Assembly: GCF_002013895.1 (NCBI RefSeq)
Contig: NZ_MAFQ01000001.1
Location: 186,001 to 250,000 of the forward strand
Direction of reading: 5' to 3'
DNA: 64,000 bases
Source of the DNA: Mycobacteroides franklinii
GTDB lineage: Bacteria; Actinomycetota; Actinomycetes; Mycobacteriales; Mycobacteriaceae
Below the pieces are notes generated by a model, which saw nothing but the letters and a program-made list of their open reading frames with translations, was not told the DNA's origin and did not search any database. Every line of letters begins with the position of its first letter. The stretch's first letter is position 1. Below are positions 28,017 through 37,145 of the stretch, piece after piece. The position numbers were made by a program, and so were the translations under genes.

Positions 28017-28034
28017 CAGGTGAACGATCACCTG
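28017..28034. promoter_or_regulatory. inverted repeat CAGGTGA-ACGA-TCACCTG
   Basis: Perfect 7-bp arms with a 4-bp spacer, 110 bp before the DUF1801 gene and 55 bp after ychF. Operator-like, but no regulator is adjacent. The rest of the 182-bp gap shows nothing else I can name. Confidence 0.35.
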
Positions 28035-28144
28035 AATCATTGCGGAGGGCCTGAGCTGATCAGGACATGTCCGGATGGGGTGCTGCGCCCTCTGGCGCGC
28101 CAATTCCATTGCGCCGATGTACCGCTATCGGCCGACGAAAGGAC

Positions 28145-28504
28145 ATGACAGTGGCTACGAAGGACGACAAGAACCTCCGGCAGGTCCTCGACAAGATCGC
28201 GGGGATGAATGAGCCTGCGCGAGGTGTCATGCGGCGCATGCACGACGTGATTGTCGCTGCTGCACCCGAACTCAAGCCGCGTATTTGGTACGGCATGCCG
28301 GGTTATGCCAAGTCCGCGAGCAGTCCTGTCCTCGTCTTCTTCCGGAACGACGACATGATGAGCCTTGGGGTGAGCGAAAAGGCCACACTTAAGCCCGCCG
28401 GGGGCGAGGACGGACTATTGATTCCTGCGGCGTGGTACTTCGAGGGCCTGGATAACGTCACCGAGCGGCGCGTTGCCGAGATCGTCCGCGCCGCGATCAC
28501 TTAG
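28145..28504 (+). CDS. DUF1801 domain protein (YdhG/Fra-type)
   Basis: A 119-residue protein with the DUF1801 core: an N-terminal helix L-R-Q-V-L-D-K-I, then P-R-I-W-Y-G-M-P-G-Y and V-L-V-F-F-R-N-D-D-M-M-S-L-G. A GAAAGGA site precedes ATG 28145. Bacillus Fra (YdhG), an iron chaperone, belongs to this fold; no such role can be assigned here. Confidence 0.82.
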   Translation: MTVATKDDKNLRQVLDKIAGMNEPARGVMRRMHDVIVAAAPELKPRIWYGMPGYAKSASSPVLVFFRNDDMMSLGVSEKATLKPAGGEDGLLIPAAWYFEGLDNVTERRVAEIVRAAIT

Positions 28505-28537
28505 CCGATCGCGGTCGAATTCTGCTTCAACATCTGA

Positions 28538-28918
28538 TCACCCGATGGGTTCAACCCACTGAGCGCGGGATGGTCCGGCTTCGAAGGGTTCGCCGAAGTA
28601 CTGCGTTTCGCGGATGACCTCGCCGTCGTCGAACTCCATGATGCTCACCACATGAAAGGGCTGCGCGTCGTAGGTCGTGACGAGCTCGCTGACCCATAGA
28701 TCGCCACCACCGGCGATTCGTCGCACGGTGAAGCGCTTCGCGTTCGGTTGGGCTTCGCGTGAGGCTTGAATGTTGGCGCGGCCGCGGATTCGCTCTCCGG
28801 ACTGTGGGTACTCAAGAACCGCATCACGTCGGTAGAGGCGGTGTTCGGCATCGAAGTCGTTCGCGTCTGAGGCGGCCCAGTGGGCTTCGAGCGCGCCTCG
28901 CAGATCGCTGTCATTCAT
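28538..28918 (-). CDS. SnoaL/NTF2-like protein
   Basis: A 126-residue protein of the NTF2-like cone fold: opening helix A-L-E-A-H-W-A-A-S-D-A-N-D-F-D, then L-Y-R-R-D-A-V-L-E-Y-P-Q-S-G-E-R-I-R-G, and the final strands F-H-V-V-S-I-M-E-F-D-D-G-E-V. Such proteins bind or isomerise small hydrophobic molecules. It diverges from the VOC gene at 29036. Substrate unknown. Confidence 0.82.
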   Translation of the reverse strand: MNDSDLRGALEAHWAASDANDFDAEHRLYRRDAVLEYPQSGERIRGRANIQASREAQPNAKRFTVRRIAGGGDLWVSELVTTYDAQPFHVVSIMEFDDGEVIRETQYFGEPFEAGPSRAQWVEPIG

Positions 28919-29035
28919 AGCCGGCCTTTCTTTCGATCAGATGCTTCCAGCTTCCCTGACTTGTCGGGGTGCGTGCCTAGCATCTGCCTCACCACACAAT
29001 CCGCCGATCACGGTGGCAGCTCAGGAGGTCTATCG

Positions 29036-29434
29036 ATGAGATTCGTTTCGACCCGGATCATCACAGCCGACGTCGATCGGTTGGTCACGTTCTACGAGAT
29101 GGTGACCGAGGCAGCAGCTGTCTGGGCGAACGAACTCTTCGCCGAGATTCCGACATCGGTCGGCACACTGGCCATCGGCAGCGACAAGACCGTCCCGATG
29201 TTCGGGCAGGGATCTGCCGAGCCGGCGGCCAACCGCTCAGCCATTCTGGAGTTCATCGTGGACGATGTGGACGCCGAGTATGCGCGGCTTCGCGCGCAGC
29301 TCTCCGAGGTAGTAACGGAGCCGACGACGATGCCGTGGGGTAACCGTGCGTTGCTGTTCCGGGACCCTGACGGGAATCTCGTCAACTTGTTCACGCCGGT
29401 CACGGATGGAGCGCGCGCTAAGTTCGGCGTGTGA
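29036..29434 (+). CDS. VOC family (glyoxalase-like) protein
   Basis: A 132-residue vicinal-oxygen-chelate protein: strands R-F-V-S-T-R-I-I-T-A-D-V-D-R-L-V-T-F-Y-E and the second repeat ending F-R-D-P-D-G-N-L-V-N-L-F. A strong CAGGAGGTC ribosome binding site precedes ATG 29036, so the longer open frame upstream is not used. Function among lyases, dioxygenases and resistance proteins cannot be resolved. Confidence 0.87.
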   Translation: MRFVSTRIITADVDRLVTFYEMVTEAAAVWANELFAEIPTSVGTLAIGSDKTVPMFGQGSAEPAANRSAILEFIVDDVDAEYARLRAQLSEVVTEPTTMPWGNRALLFRDPDGNLVNLFTPVTDGARAKFGV

Positions 29435-29486
29435 CTTGTCGCCTCGCACCACCTGGGCCAGCCGTCAAACGGCGTGAGGCGATCTG

Positions 29487-30239
29487 ATGGCGCTGGTTTC
29501 GGCGGCGGTATGCCCGCACCCAATGATGTTGATACCCGACATTGCGGGCGATGCGGATAGAAAGTGGCGGCGGCTGCGTGATGCGTGCCTGGAAGCGGTG
29601 CGCCAAGTAAATACTCCGATATTTGGTGGGGGGCAGGCGATTGCGTGGAATGCGCCCCATCTGGTCGTGATCGTCGGCGGTGACGATCTGACGAGGAGTT
29701 TCGATCCGGCCTGCGTGTACGGAAGCCTCTGGTCGAACGGTATCTGCTGGAACTACGGGTGGGGCATCGACAGTGAGGATCCTCAGCCGTTACCGCTGTC
29801 GCTGACTCTGGGCGACTGGCTCATGACTAAATCCCGGATAGGCGAAAAGGGGATGATCGTCGCCGATGTGGCCTTCCAAGCTGTCGATTTCGGCGCGTCG
29901 CGGCAGGTGTGTGCTGAGCTGGGGCGGGATTTGGCCGGCCGCGCCGAGCGTGTCTCGATGATCGTTATGGGCGAAGGATCCACGGGTATGACCGCAGCCG
30001 CCCGCGCACGGGACGCCGAGGACGCAAAGCGGAGCGATGACGAGGTGATGCGGGCACTCGGCGAAGCCGATGCGAAGGCCCTTGCCAATCTCGAGTTCCA
30101 GGGGACCGCCACCGGGCGGGCGGCGTGGCAGGTTTTGGCGGGTGCGGCTGGCGATCAACGGTTCCGCGGCCACCTTCACGCGAATGGATCGCGCAGATAC
30201 CGAGGGTACTTCGCCGCCAGCTGGAGGTCTCAGTCGTAG
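29487..30239 (+). CDS. LigB-superfamily (class III extradiol dioxygenase-like) protein
   Basis: A 250-residue protein. It opens A-V-C-P-H-P-M-M-L-I-P-D-I-A-G, the metal-ligand His segment typical of class III extradiol dioxygenase relatives, and has V-V-I-V-G-G-D-D and a conserved C-terminal G-Y-F-A-A-S-W. It resembles mycobacterial proteins such as Rv2728c in these landmarks (recalled, not searched). Whether it retains dioxygenase activity is uncertain. Its stop overlaps the end of the convergent VOC gene by ten bases. Confidence 0.7.
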   Translation: MALVSAAVCPHPMMLIPDIAGDADRKWRRLRDACLEAVRQVNTPIFGGGQAIAWNAPHLVVIVGGDDLTRSFDPACVYGSLWSNGICWNYGWGIDSEDPQPLPLSLTLGDWLMTKSRIGEKGMIVADVAFQAVDFGASRQVCAELGRDLAGRAERVSMIVMGEGSTGMTAAARARDAEDAKRSDDEVMRALGEADAKALANLEFQGTATGRAAWQVLAGAAGDQRFRGHLHANGSRRYRGYFAASWRSQS

Positions 30240-30614
30240 AACTGCACGAGGCAGAACTCATGCCCCTCTGGATCGAGCATGACGAGCACCACGCCCTCGT
30301 CGTAGTCGTGGCGCTCGCCCGACCAAGATCCCGCCGAGGCTCTCTACTTGGCTTCGCGCAGAATCGATGTCATCGACTTCGACGTCCAGATGCAAGCGCA
30401 CTTTTGAGGTCTTGACTTCGGGTACTCGTTGAAAGGTGAGCCGCGGTTGATCGCCATTCCGTGTGCCCAGGCTAGTCCATCCTCGATCCTCACCGTGTTC
30501 CGTGGACGGCGCAATATCCAGCACTGCACCCCAGAACGATGCGAGGCGCTCGGGGTCGGTGCAGTCGATGGTGAGCCCGACCCAGCGATTGGTCACTGGG
30601 TGATTGTCGCTCAT
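30230..30614 (-). pseudogene. VOC family protein gene with single-base frameshift
   Basis: From ATG 30614 the first about 95 codons are a normal VOC protein (W-V-G-L-T-I-D-C-T-D-P-E-R-L-A-S-F-W to L-E-S-L-G-G-I-L-V-G). The frame then runs into an Arg-rich tail stopping at 30258. Removing one G from the run at 30318-30320 restores E-R-H-D-Y-D-E-G-V-V-L-V-M-L-D-P-E-G-H-E-F-C-L-V-Q, the expected VOC ending, with a stop at 30230. So it is either a recent pseudogene, a programmed shift, or a base-call error. Confidence 0.85.
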
Positions 30615-30654
30615 AGCCGGGCACTTGCGTGTGCTGTGAGAAATCAGCGGTGCG

Positions 30655-32175
30655 TCAATCCTGCATGTACGACACGACCGCCATCATCCCGGCCTCGCCG
30701 TGATAGATGTTGTGGCAGTGGGTAAGCCATTGTCCGGGGTTGTCGGCGTCGAAGTCCACCTCGACGGTCTTCATGGGCGCGACGAGGACCGTGTCCTTTC
30801 GGGCGCGGTACGCTCCCTTGGTATCGCGGACCGCGAAAGTATGCCCGTGCAAATGCATGGGGTGGAACATCATTGAGTCGTTGATGAAACGTAGACGGAC
30901 GCGTTGCCCTTCGCGTACGGGTAGACCTTCGCGCGGGTCATAGGTCTTGCCGTTGATGGTCCACGTGTACTTGCCGACGGGACCGGCCAATCGCACATCG
31001 TGCGTCACATCGGGATCGCGGCGCCCGAGTTGCACCTCGGGGGTGGCGGTCAACGTCGCGGTATCCAGCGGCACCTGGGACTTCATCAGCATCGCGGCGT
31101 CTTCGGCGCGCCCGCGCACCGGTGTATCGCCCGAACGCAGAATCAATTGTGCGAAGCCTTTTTTCCCTTCGGGGACAGCGACCAGCGGCATCGACGCAGC
31201 CGGAATGGTGACGACGGCGTCGACGCGTTCGCCCATGGTGACCAGGATGGTGTCGGCCTTGTAATGCTGTACCGGGAAGCCGTCGGTGTGGGTGACGATC
31301 ATCGGTACGCCCGGAATGCTGACCCGGAACGCCGTGTCGCCTCCGGCGTTGACGATGCGCAGCCGCACTCGCTGCCCGGCGCGATAGGTAGCGGACTGTG
31401 GGTCGGCCGGTACCCGTCCGTTGATCAGATAGTGGGGATACACCACGTCACCGGCATCCATACCCAGGGGTGCTGTCGGGTCCATCCCCATGCCGCCCAT
31501 GGAGTGGTCCATCGGTGGCATGCCCTTGGCGCGTAGCCCTTCGAGTACGTGATCGGGATCCGTGCCGGTGCCGTCGATCCAGTCGTCGAGCACCACCACC
31601 AACTCCTCGTCGTAGTCGGTGCGCTCGTCGGGATCCTCGATGATCAGCGGAGCGTAGAGGCCTCGATCGATTTGCGTTCCGACGTGGGGGTGGAACCAGT
31701 ACGTCCCGGCGTGCGGTACCGCGAACTCGTAGTCGAATACTCCGGTCGGCGAGATCTCTGACTGGGTAACGTCCGGCACACCGTCCATGTCGTTGCGCAA
31801 CGCCAGACCGTGCCAATGGACGGTGGTGGGCGCCGGGAGATTGTTGACCAACTGTGCACGAAGAATTTCGCCCTTGCGCAGACGGATCTCCTGACCGGGT
31901 ACCCGGCCCCCGTATGCCCACGTCGACACGCGCGTTCCGGCAAGGTCGAGCTGAGTGGGACCGGCGTTCAGGGTGAATTGCCGGACGCTAGCCCCCGGAC
32001 CTCTCCTGGCCGCTTCCACGGCGGCGATCCTGGGCGAATTGGGGTTGATGCGTTGCCCGGTGGCGGCTCCCGACGAGTTCTTGCTGCAGGAAGCCAGGAA
32101 TCCTGCAGCCGCAACCGTCATTCCCCAACGCAGAAGCTGACGTCGGCCAAGCAGTGGTGACATGCCAGTGGTCAT
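30655..32175 (-). CDS. mmcO: multicopper oxidase lipoprotein (MmcO-like)
   Basis: A 506-residue periplasmic oxidase. The N-terminus G-R-R-Q-L-L-R-W with a hydrophobic stretch and L-A-S-C lipobox indicates a Tat-type lipoprotein signal. Copper sites: H-W-H-G and H-P-H-V in cupredoxin domain 1, and H-P-M-H-L-H-G-H plus H-C-H-N-I-Y-H-G-E at the C-terminus. A Met/His-rich loop (P-M-D-H-S-M-G-G-M-G-M) is a typical copper-handling insert. It oxidises Cu(I) and gives copper tolerance. ATG 32175 is chosen because TATACA at 32189-32184 as -10 would place transcription start at that codon (leaderless). Equivalent of Rv0846c. Confidence 0.93.
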   Translation of the reverse strand: MTTGMSPLLGRRQLLRWGMTVAAAGFLASCSKNSSGAATGQRINPNSPRIAAVEAARRGPGASVRQFTLNAGPTQLDLAGTRVSTWAYGGRVPGQEIRLRKGEILRAQLVNNLPAPTTVHWHGLALRNDMDGVPDVTQSEISPTGVFDYEFAVPHAGTYWFHPHVGTQIDRGLYAPLIIEDPDERTDYDEELVVVLDDWIDGTGTDPDHVLEGLRAKGMPPMDHSMGGMGMDPTAPLGMDAGDVVYPHYLINGRVPADPQSATYRAGQRVRLRIVNAGGDTAFRVSIPGVPMIVTHTDGFPVQHYKADTILVTMGERVDAVVTIPAASMPLVAVPEGKKGFAQLILRSGDTPVRGRAEDAAMLMKSQVPLDTATLTATPEVQLGRRDPDVTHDVRLAGPVGKYTWTINGKTYDPREGLPVREGQRVRLRFINDSMMFHPMHLHGHTFAVRDTKGAYRARKDTVLVAPMKTVEVDFDADNPGQWLTHCHNIYHGEAGMMAVVSYMQD

Positions 32176-32186
32176 ACTGTTCATGT

Positions 32187-32203
32187 ATACCCCATGGGGG
32201 TAT
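32187..32203. promoter_or_regulatory. RicR/CsoR-type copper operator at the mmcO promoter
   Basis: ATACCCCATGGGGGTAT: perfect 7-bp arms around three bases, overlapping the mmcO -10 region. It matches the second box at 32273 in the ATACCCC-N3-RGGGTAT frame, and in M. tuberculosis this gene group is under the copper repressor RicR. Confidence 0.88.
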
Positions 32204-32272
32204 TGGACGCAATCGCGCGCAGCTCGATGCTCGTGTTGAGTGCCGACCACGGAGAGGTCGCGATCCGATTAC

Positions 32273-32289
32273 ATACCCCGTAAGGGTAT
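32273..32289. promoter_or_regulatory. RicR/CsoR-type copper operator at the lpqS-cysK2-MFS promoter
   Basis: ATACCCCGTAAGGGTAT: same 17-bp frame as box 1 with one weaker half. It overlaps a possible -10 (TATGCA at 32287-32292) and lies 25 bp before the lpqS-like start. The two boxes are 69 bp apart, one per divergent promoter. Confidence 0.85.
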
Positions 32290-32314
32290 GCAAAATGATG
32301 CTAGCCTGGCTCCC

Positions 32315-32734
32315 ATGTCGACCCGAGTGCGCCGCAGAAGTGGCCGGGCTCGGCTATGGCTTGTCGCACTCCTGATCGGGACGATGGCGAGTCTGCCGAT
32401 CCTGCACTGCGTTGCCAGCGACGGCGGTCCCGACGTGCCACATCATCAGGCGACACACGCCGCGCTTCCCGGACACGGTCCGTCGGCCACGCACGCACAC
32501 CTGGACAACGCGATGCATCAGATGGCGTGTCACACCGTGGACGGATTGTTCGGGTTGGCCCGGGGGCATAGCCCGCTGCGGATTCTTGTCGTGCTGGCGG
32601 CGCTGGCGCTGACCGCGCTGGTGTTCCAGCCGTTGGCCACCTGTCTGTCGCGCGGGCCGCCCTTGCCGGTCGGCTGTTACGGGGCCCGGACGGGCCGCGA
32701 CATTCTCACCAACCTCTGCGTCATTCGGCGCTGA
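32315..32734 (+). CDS. lpqS: LpqS-like His-rich exported protein
   Basis: A 139-residue protein with an N-terminal hydrophobic signal (residues about 11-31), a His/Met-rich external part (P-H-H-Q-A-T-H-A, H-A-H-L-D-N-A-M-H-Q-M-A-C-H), a second hydrophobic helix (about 88-108) and the ending G-R-D-I-L-T-N-L-C-V-I-R-R, which matches my memory of M. tuberculosis LpqS. The cysteine after the signal has His at -1, so a true lipobox is doubtful. Likely copper-binding. The upstream ATG at 32288 is in frame but overlaps the operator. Confidence 0.75.
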   Translation: MSTRVRRRSGRARLWLVALLIGTMASLPILHCVASDGGPDVPHHQATHAALPGHGPSATHAHLDNAMHQMACHTVDGLFGLARGHSPLRILVVLAALALTALVFQPLATCLSRGPPLPVGCYGARTGRDILTNLCVIRR

Positions 32735-32827
32735 TCGGCTCTCGGGCAGGGCGGGGTTCCGCCATGCCCACACGTGCCGTCATCAGCTTCCCGGCCGCCT
32801 CGATGTGGCCCTCACGCAGGGATTCCC

Positions 32828-33928
32828 ATGAACAACAGCATTGCTCTGTCATCTCGTCGTAGCTGCACTCATCAAGGACCGAGGTTCCACGACCCCAACA
32901 CATTGGTGGGCAACACCCCCGTGTTGTGGGTCTCGGAGCCATTCGCAACTCCGGGTACCGGCTTCTGGGCCAAACTCGAAGGCCATAACCCCAACGGCAT
33001 GAAGGACCGGCCGGCGCTGCACATGATCGAACAGGCCCGGGAACGAGGAGATCTCAAGCCGGGCGCCATGATCGTCGAATCAACCAGCGGAACGCTGGGG
33101 TTGGGGCTGGCACTGGCGGGGATCATCTACCGTCACCCGGTCACTCTGGTCACCGATCCGGGCCTGGAACCGATCGTCAGCAGCATGTTGACTGCTTACG
33201 GTGCGCGCGTAGACACCGTCACCGAACCGCACCCGATCGGCGGCTGGCAGCAGGCCCGCAAGGATCGCGTCGCGGAAATACTTGCCGCCGAGTCAGATTC
33301 GTGGTGCCCCGACCAATACCAGAACCCCGACAATGTCGACGCCTACCGCGGGCTCGCCGAGGAGCTGATCGACCAGCTGGGCACCGTGGACACGCTGGTT
33401 TGCTCGGTAGGGACCGGCGGACACTCGTCGGGCGTGGGACGTGTTCTGCGGGAACATAATCCGAACCTGCATCTGGTGGGGGTCGACACCATCGGCTCGA
33501 CAATTTTCGGCCAGCCCGCCGGCTCGCGGCTGATGCGAGGGCTCGGGTCGAGCATCTATCCGGGCAATGTCGACTATGCAGCGTTCGACGAAGCCCATTG
33601 GGTCGCACCGAATGAGGCGGTCTGGGCGGCACGGACCCTGGCCGCTACTTACCACGCCAGCGGCGGATGGAGCGTCGGCGCGGTGGCGCTGGTCGCGGGC
33701 TGGGTGGCGCGAACCTCAGCTCCCGGCGCGCGTGTCGCCGCGATATTCCCCGACGGTCCGATGCGCTATCACGGCACAATTTACGATGACGACTACTGCC
33801 GCAGCCACGATCTGCTGGACCGTCCGCCCGCGCAGGATCCCGACGTGATTGATGATCCATCGGACCGCGTGGTAGATCGATGGACCAGACTGACCCGTGT
33901 GATCGACCCGATAGGACGGAAGGCGTGA
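32828..33928 (+). CDS. cysK2: CysK2-like PLP-dependent cysteine/S-sulfocysteine synthase
   Basis: A 366-residue fold-type II PLP enzyme. The PLP lysine lies in [10 protein letters not shown] (K59); T-S-G-T-L-G is the substrate loop and [10 protein letters not shown] the phosphate-binding loop. In M. tuberculosis CysK2 uses O-phosphoserine and thiosulfate to make S-sulfocysteine. An AGGGA site precedes ATG 32828. Its location in the RicR copper locus between lpqS and an MFS gene matches Rv0848 and links sulfur metabolism to copper defence. Confidence 0.9.
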   Translation: MNNSIALSSRRSCTHQGPRFHDPNTLVGNTPVLWVSEPFATPGTGFWAKLEGHNPNGMKDRPALHMIEQARERGDLKPGAMIVESTSGTLGLGLALAGIIYRHPVTLVTDPGLEPIVSSMLTAYGARVDTVTEPHPIGGWQQARKDRVAEILAAESDSWCPDQYQNPDNVDAYRGLAEELIDQLGTVDTLVCSVGTGGHSSGVGRVLREHNPNLHLVGVDTIGSTIFGQPAGSRLMRGLGSSIYPGNVDYAAFDEAHWVAPNEAVWAARTLAATYHASGGWSVGAVALVAGWVARTSAPGARVAAIFPDGPMRYHGTIYDDDYCRSHDLLDRPPAQDPDVIDDPSDRVVDRWTRLTRVIDPIGRKA

Positions 33929-35199
33929 TCCAGACATTCCGCCAGTTCCGGTCTTTCGATCGGCCCAGCCAGATCTTGATGGTGAACCAGTTCGCCATCA
34001 ACATCGGCTTCTACATGCTGATGCCCTATCTCGCCGGATACCTGGCCGGTCCATTGGGTTTGGCCGCGTGGATGGTGGGCCTGGTGATGGGAGTCCGAAA
34101 CTTCTCACAGCAGGGCATGTTTCTGGTTGGCGGCACGCTGGCCGACAGGTTCGGATACAAGCCGCTGATCGTCGCAGGATGTTTGTTGCGCACCGCCGGA
34201 TTCCTCATGTTGGCGTTTGTCGGCACCTTGCCGGCCATACTGATCGCCTCAGCCGCAACAGGTTTCGCGGGTGCCCTGTTCAACCCCGCGGTGCGCGCCT
34301 ACCTGGCGGCGGATTCGGGGGAGCGCAGGGTCGAGGCCTTCGCGGTCTTCAACGTCTTCTATCAGGCGGGAATCCTGTTCGGGCCGATCGTTGGTTTGGC
34401 CTTGACCGCCTGGGACTTCCGGATCACCTGCGCCGTGGCTGCAGCGGTTTTCGCGTTCCTGACGGTCATCCAGTTGACGGCACTGCCGCCCAACCGCGCC
34501 GAGCCGGACGCGACTGCAGATCATGCTCCGGTGCTTGCCAGCTGGCGTTCGGTGGTGTCCAACAGGGCTTTCCTGTTGTTCTCCGGGGCCATGATCGGCT
34601 CCTATGTGCTGACATTTCAGATGTACCTGGCGTTGCCGTTCCAGGCGGCGCTGCTCACCGACGACAAGAAATCCGAAACAGTTTTGGTGACAAGCATCTT
34701 TGTGGTGTCCGGGCTGGTGGCCATCGCCGGTCAGGTACGACTGACCGGCTGGCTGTCCGCGCGGTTCGGCCCCAGCCGCAGCCTGGTGCTCGGGATGCTG
34801 GTCATCGCGGCGGCCTTTGTGCCGCTGGCGCTGCTACCCACAGCGGCGTCGGCAGGGCGACTCGTCGCGATCGCCGCGTTGCTGTTGTCAGCGGCCCTGC
34901 TGGCGGTGGGGACCATCGCGACCTTCCCGTTTGAGATGGACACCGTGGTCAGGCTGGCGGGCAATCGTTTGGTGGCTACTCATTACGGCTTGTACAACAC
35001 CATCGTTGGTGTCGGCATTCTGGCCGGGAACCTGTTGACCGGATCCATCTTCGGCTACACCCAACAGCACGGTAAACCCTCGTTGCTATGGGTCTCGCTG
35101 ACCGCCGTCGGCCTGGTCTGTAGCGCGGCATTGTTTGCGTTGCGCCGGGCCGGGCTACTCGACAGGGATAGGAAAGTGGCGCCGGCTGCCAGTGCGTGA
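33925..35199 (+). CDS. MFS transporter (Rv0849-like)
   Basis: A 424-residue protein with 12 predicted transmembrane helices and the MFS loop motif [12 protein letters not shown] after helix 2. GTG 33925 overlaps the cysK2 stop (GTGA), showing coupling. As the last gene of the copper-responsive unit it may export a copper chelator, sulfur compound or siderophore-like molecule; this is inference from context. Confidence 0.88.
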   Translation: MIQTFRQFRSFDRPSQILMVNQFAINIGFYMLMPYLAGYLAGPLGLAAWMVGLVMGVRNFSQQGMFLVGGTLADRFGYKPLIVAGCLLRTAGFLMLAFVGTLPAILIASAATGFAGALFNPAVRAYLAADSGERRVEAFAVFNVFYQAGILFGPIVGLALTAWDFRITCAVAAAVFAFLTVIQLTALPPNRAEPDATADHAPVLASWRSVVSNRAFLLFSGAMIGSYVLTFQMYLALPFQAALLTDDKKSETVLVTSIFVVSGLVAIAGQVRLTGWLSARFGPSRSLVLGMLVIAAAFVPLALLPTAASAGRLVAIAALLLSAALLAVGTIATFPFEMDTVVRLAGNRLVATHYGLYNTIVGVGILAGNLLTGSIFGYTQQHGKPSLLWVSLTAVGLVCSAALFALRRAGLLDRDRKVAPAASA

Positions 35200-35215
35200 G
35201 TAGTTTGTGGAGGCC

Positions 35216-36988
35216 ATGACCAGCCCTGCCAAGTCCATTAACCTCGTCAATCTCGAGAGCGTGTCGAAGTCATACGGTGTCAAGCCGTTGCTCTCCAACG
35301 TCAGTCTCGGGGTGCAAGCGGGAGACCGCATCGGGGTGGTGGGCCTCAACGGTGGTGGCAAGACCACCCTGTTGGAGGTGCTCGCCGGCGTCGAACCCGC
35401 AGACCAGGGCAGGGTCAGCCGAGTTGGGGACCTGCGCCAGGCCGTCGTCACCCAGCGCGACGACCTGGAGGGCGAGACGGTCTTCGACGTCGTGATCGCG
35501 CCGCTGGGCGTCGCCGAGCACGAGTGGGCCGGTGACGCACGGATCCGTTCGATTCTGGACGGTGTGGGGGTGGCCGCGCTGGGACTGGACCGGCGCGTGG
35601 ATCAACTCTCCGGGGGCCAGCGACGCCGGGTGGGGCTCGCCGCCGCGCTCGTTCGGGACCTGGACCTGCTGATCCTTGACGAGCCCACCAACCACCTGGA
35701 CGTCGAAGGCGTGCAGTGGCTTGCCGAACACCTTCTTACGCGGCGCACCGCGCTGGTGGTTGTGACGCACGATCGCTGGTTCCTGGATACCGTCGCCACC
35801 CGTACCTGGGAGGTGGTCGACGGCAGCGTCGAATCGTACGAAGGCGGATACGCCGACTGGACTTTCGCGCGCGCGGAACGCGGACGGCAGGCCGATGCCG
35901 CGGAGGCCCGTCGCCGTAATTTGGCGCGCAAGGAGCTGGCGTGGTTGCGGCGTGGCCCGCCCGCGCGCACCTCCAAGCCCCGATACCGGATCGAGGCGGC
36001 CGAAGCCCTGATCGCCGATGTGCCACCGCCGCGAGACTCGGTGGCGCTCACATCATTCGCGCGTCGGCGCCTGGGCCGTATCGTCATCGAACTCGAGGAC
36101 GCGACGGTCACAACGCCCACTGGTGAAGAGCTGGTGCGTGATCTGACCTGGCGTCTGGCTCCGGGCGAGCGCATCGGCCTGGTGGGGGTCAACGGATCTG
36201 GGAAGACGACCCTGCTGCGCGTGTTGGCCGGCGCGGTGCCGCTGGCTGCGGGGCATCGAAAAGAGGGCAAGACGGTCAGCATCGGCTGGTTGCGTCAGGA
36301 ACTCGACGACCTACCGGAGGACATCCGGGTACTCGACGCGATCGAGTCGATCGCTCTGCGCATCACACTGGGAGACAAGGAACTGTCCGCGTCCCAGGTT
36401 GCCGAGATGCTCGGATTCAGCCCGGCGCGTCAGCGCACACCGGTCGGGGATCTCTCCGGCGGTGAGCGCCGGCGGCTGCAGTTGACGCGCGTGCTCATGG
36501 CGGAGCCGAACGTGCTGTTGCTCGACGAGCCCACCAACGACCTGGACATCGAAACCCTGCAGCAGGTGGAGGACCTGTTGGACGGCTGGGCGGGCACCCT
36601 GGTGGTCGTCAGCCACGATCGGTACCTCATCGAGCGAGTCTGCGATTCCACCTGGGCACTGTTCGGTGATGGCAAGCTGACCAACCTGCCGGGTGGCATC
36701 GAGGAGTACCTGCGCCGGCATGCGCAACCGATCGCGGCGCCCGTCAAATCGGCACCGGACCGCGGCCGCGATGGCGCAGCCCTGCGAGCCGCGCAAAAGG
36801 AACTCGGCCGGTTGGAGCGGGCCGTCGCCAAGCTGGGCGAGCGCGAGGCCACTCTGCACGCGCGGCTCGCCGAACACGCCACCGACCCGGACCGGGTGGT
36901 GACGTTGACGGCTGAACTCAATGCCGTCGTCGCCGAGAAGGACGCCACCGAGCTGCAGTGGATGGAGCTCGCCGAAGAGCTCGAGTAG
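35216..36988 (+). CDS. ABC-F family ATPase (Uup-like)
   Basis: A 590-residue soluble protein with two ABC domains and no membrane part. Domain 1: Walker A G-L-N-G-G-G-K-T-T (43-51), signature L-S-G-G-Q-R-R-R, Walker B L-I-L-D-E-P-T-N-H-L-D. Domain 2: G-V-N-G-S-G-K-T-T, L-S-G-G-E-R-R-R-L, L-L-D-E-P-T-N-D-L-D. The C-terminal about 70 residues form a coiled coil like the Uup CTD. ABC-F proteins act on ribosomes or DNA; a resistance role cannot be claimed. ATG 35216 lies close behind GGAGG; GTG 35207 is the alternative. Confidence 0.9.
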   Translation: MTSPAKSINLVNLESVSKSYGVKPLLSNVSLGVQAGDRIGVVGLNGGGKTTLLEVLAGVEPADQGRVSRVGDLRQAVVTQRDDLEGETVFDVVIAPLGVAEHEWAGDARIRSILDGVGVAALGLDRRVDQLSGGQRRRVGLAAALVRDLDLLILDEPTNHLDVEGVQWLAEHLLTRRTALVVVTHDRWFLDTVATRTWEVVDGSVESYEGGYADWTFARAERGRQADAAEARRRNLARKELAWLRRGPPARTSKPRYRIEAAEALIADVPPPRDSVALTSFARRRLGRIVIELEDATVTTPTGEELVRDLTWRLAPGERIGLVGVNGSGKTTLLRVLAGAVPLAAGHRKEGKTVSIGWLRQELDDLPEDIRVLDAIESIALRITLGDKELSASQVAEMLGFSPARQRTPVGDLSGGERRRLQLTRVLMAEPNVLLLDEPTNDLDIETLQQVEDLLDGWAGTLVVVSHDRYLIERVCDSTWALFGDGKLTNLPGGIEEYLRRHAQPIAAPVKSAPDRGRDGAALRAAQKELGRLERAVAKLGEREATLHARLAEHATDPDRVVTLTAELNAVVAEKDATELQWMELAEELE

Positions 36989-37010
36989 TCCGGGCCAGAA
37001 TTCAATAAAA

Positions 37011-37043
37011 AGGCGAGGGCAGTCGGTGTGACTGCCCTCGCCT
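37011..37043 (-). terminator. intrinsic terminator with 14-bp stem
   Basis: Perfect 14-bp arms AGGCGAGGGCAGTC (37011-37024) and its complement (37030-37043) around GGTGT. On the minus strand the stem is followed by TTTTATT, so it terminates the leftward transcript of the 41-residue gene; on the plus strand no T-run follows, though it may still slow uup transcription. Confidence 0.85.
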
Positions 37044-37145
37044 GTTGAACGGATTGGGTGAGAAACGTCCGGGACTTGGCCCGGCATGCGATGCGCTACG
37101 CGCCTCGCCGATGCGTCCCCCCTCTGGGGGTTCGCCAACCTGCCG

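Noticed and set aside
26847..28109. Long leftward open frame continuing upstream of the DUF488 gene, antisense to ychF
   Set aside because: ychF is a strongly conserved real gene on the other strand; the antisense frame has no recognisable domain, and DUF488 ends its homology at about 26846.
32288..32314. Earlier ATG for the LpqS-like protein
   Set aside because: It overlaps the copper operator and the putative -10; the signal peptide begins naturally after ATG 32315.
37112..37132. CCCCC-TCT-GGGGG hairpin near the 41-aa gene
   Set aside because: Short, no T-run on either side; the nearby 14-bp-stem structure is a far better terminator.
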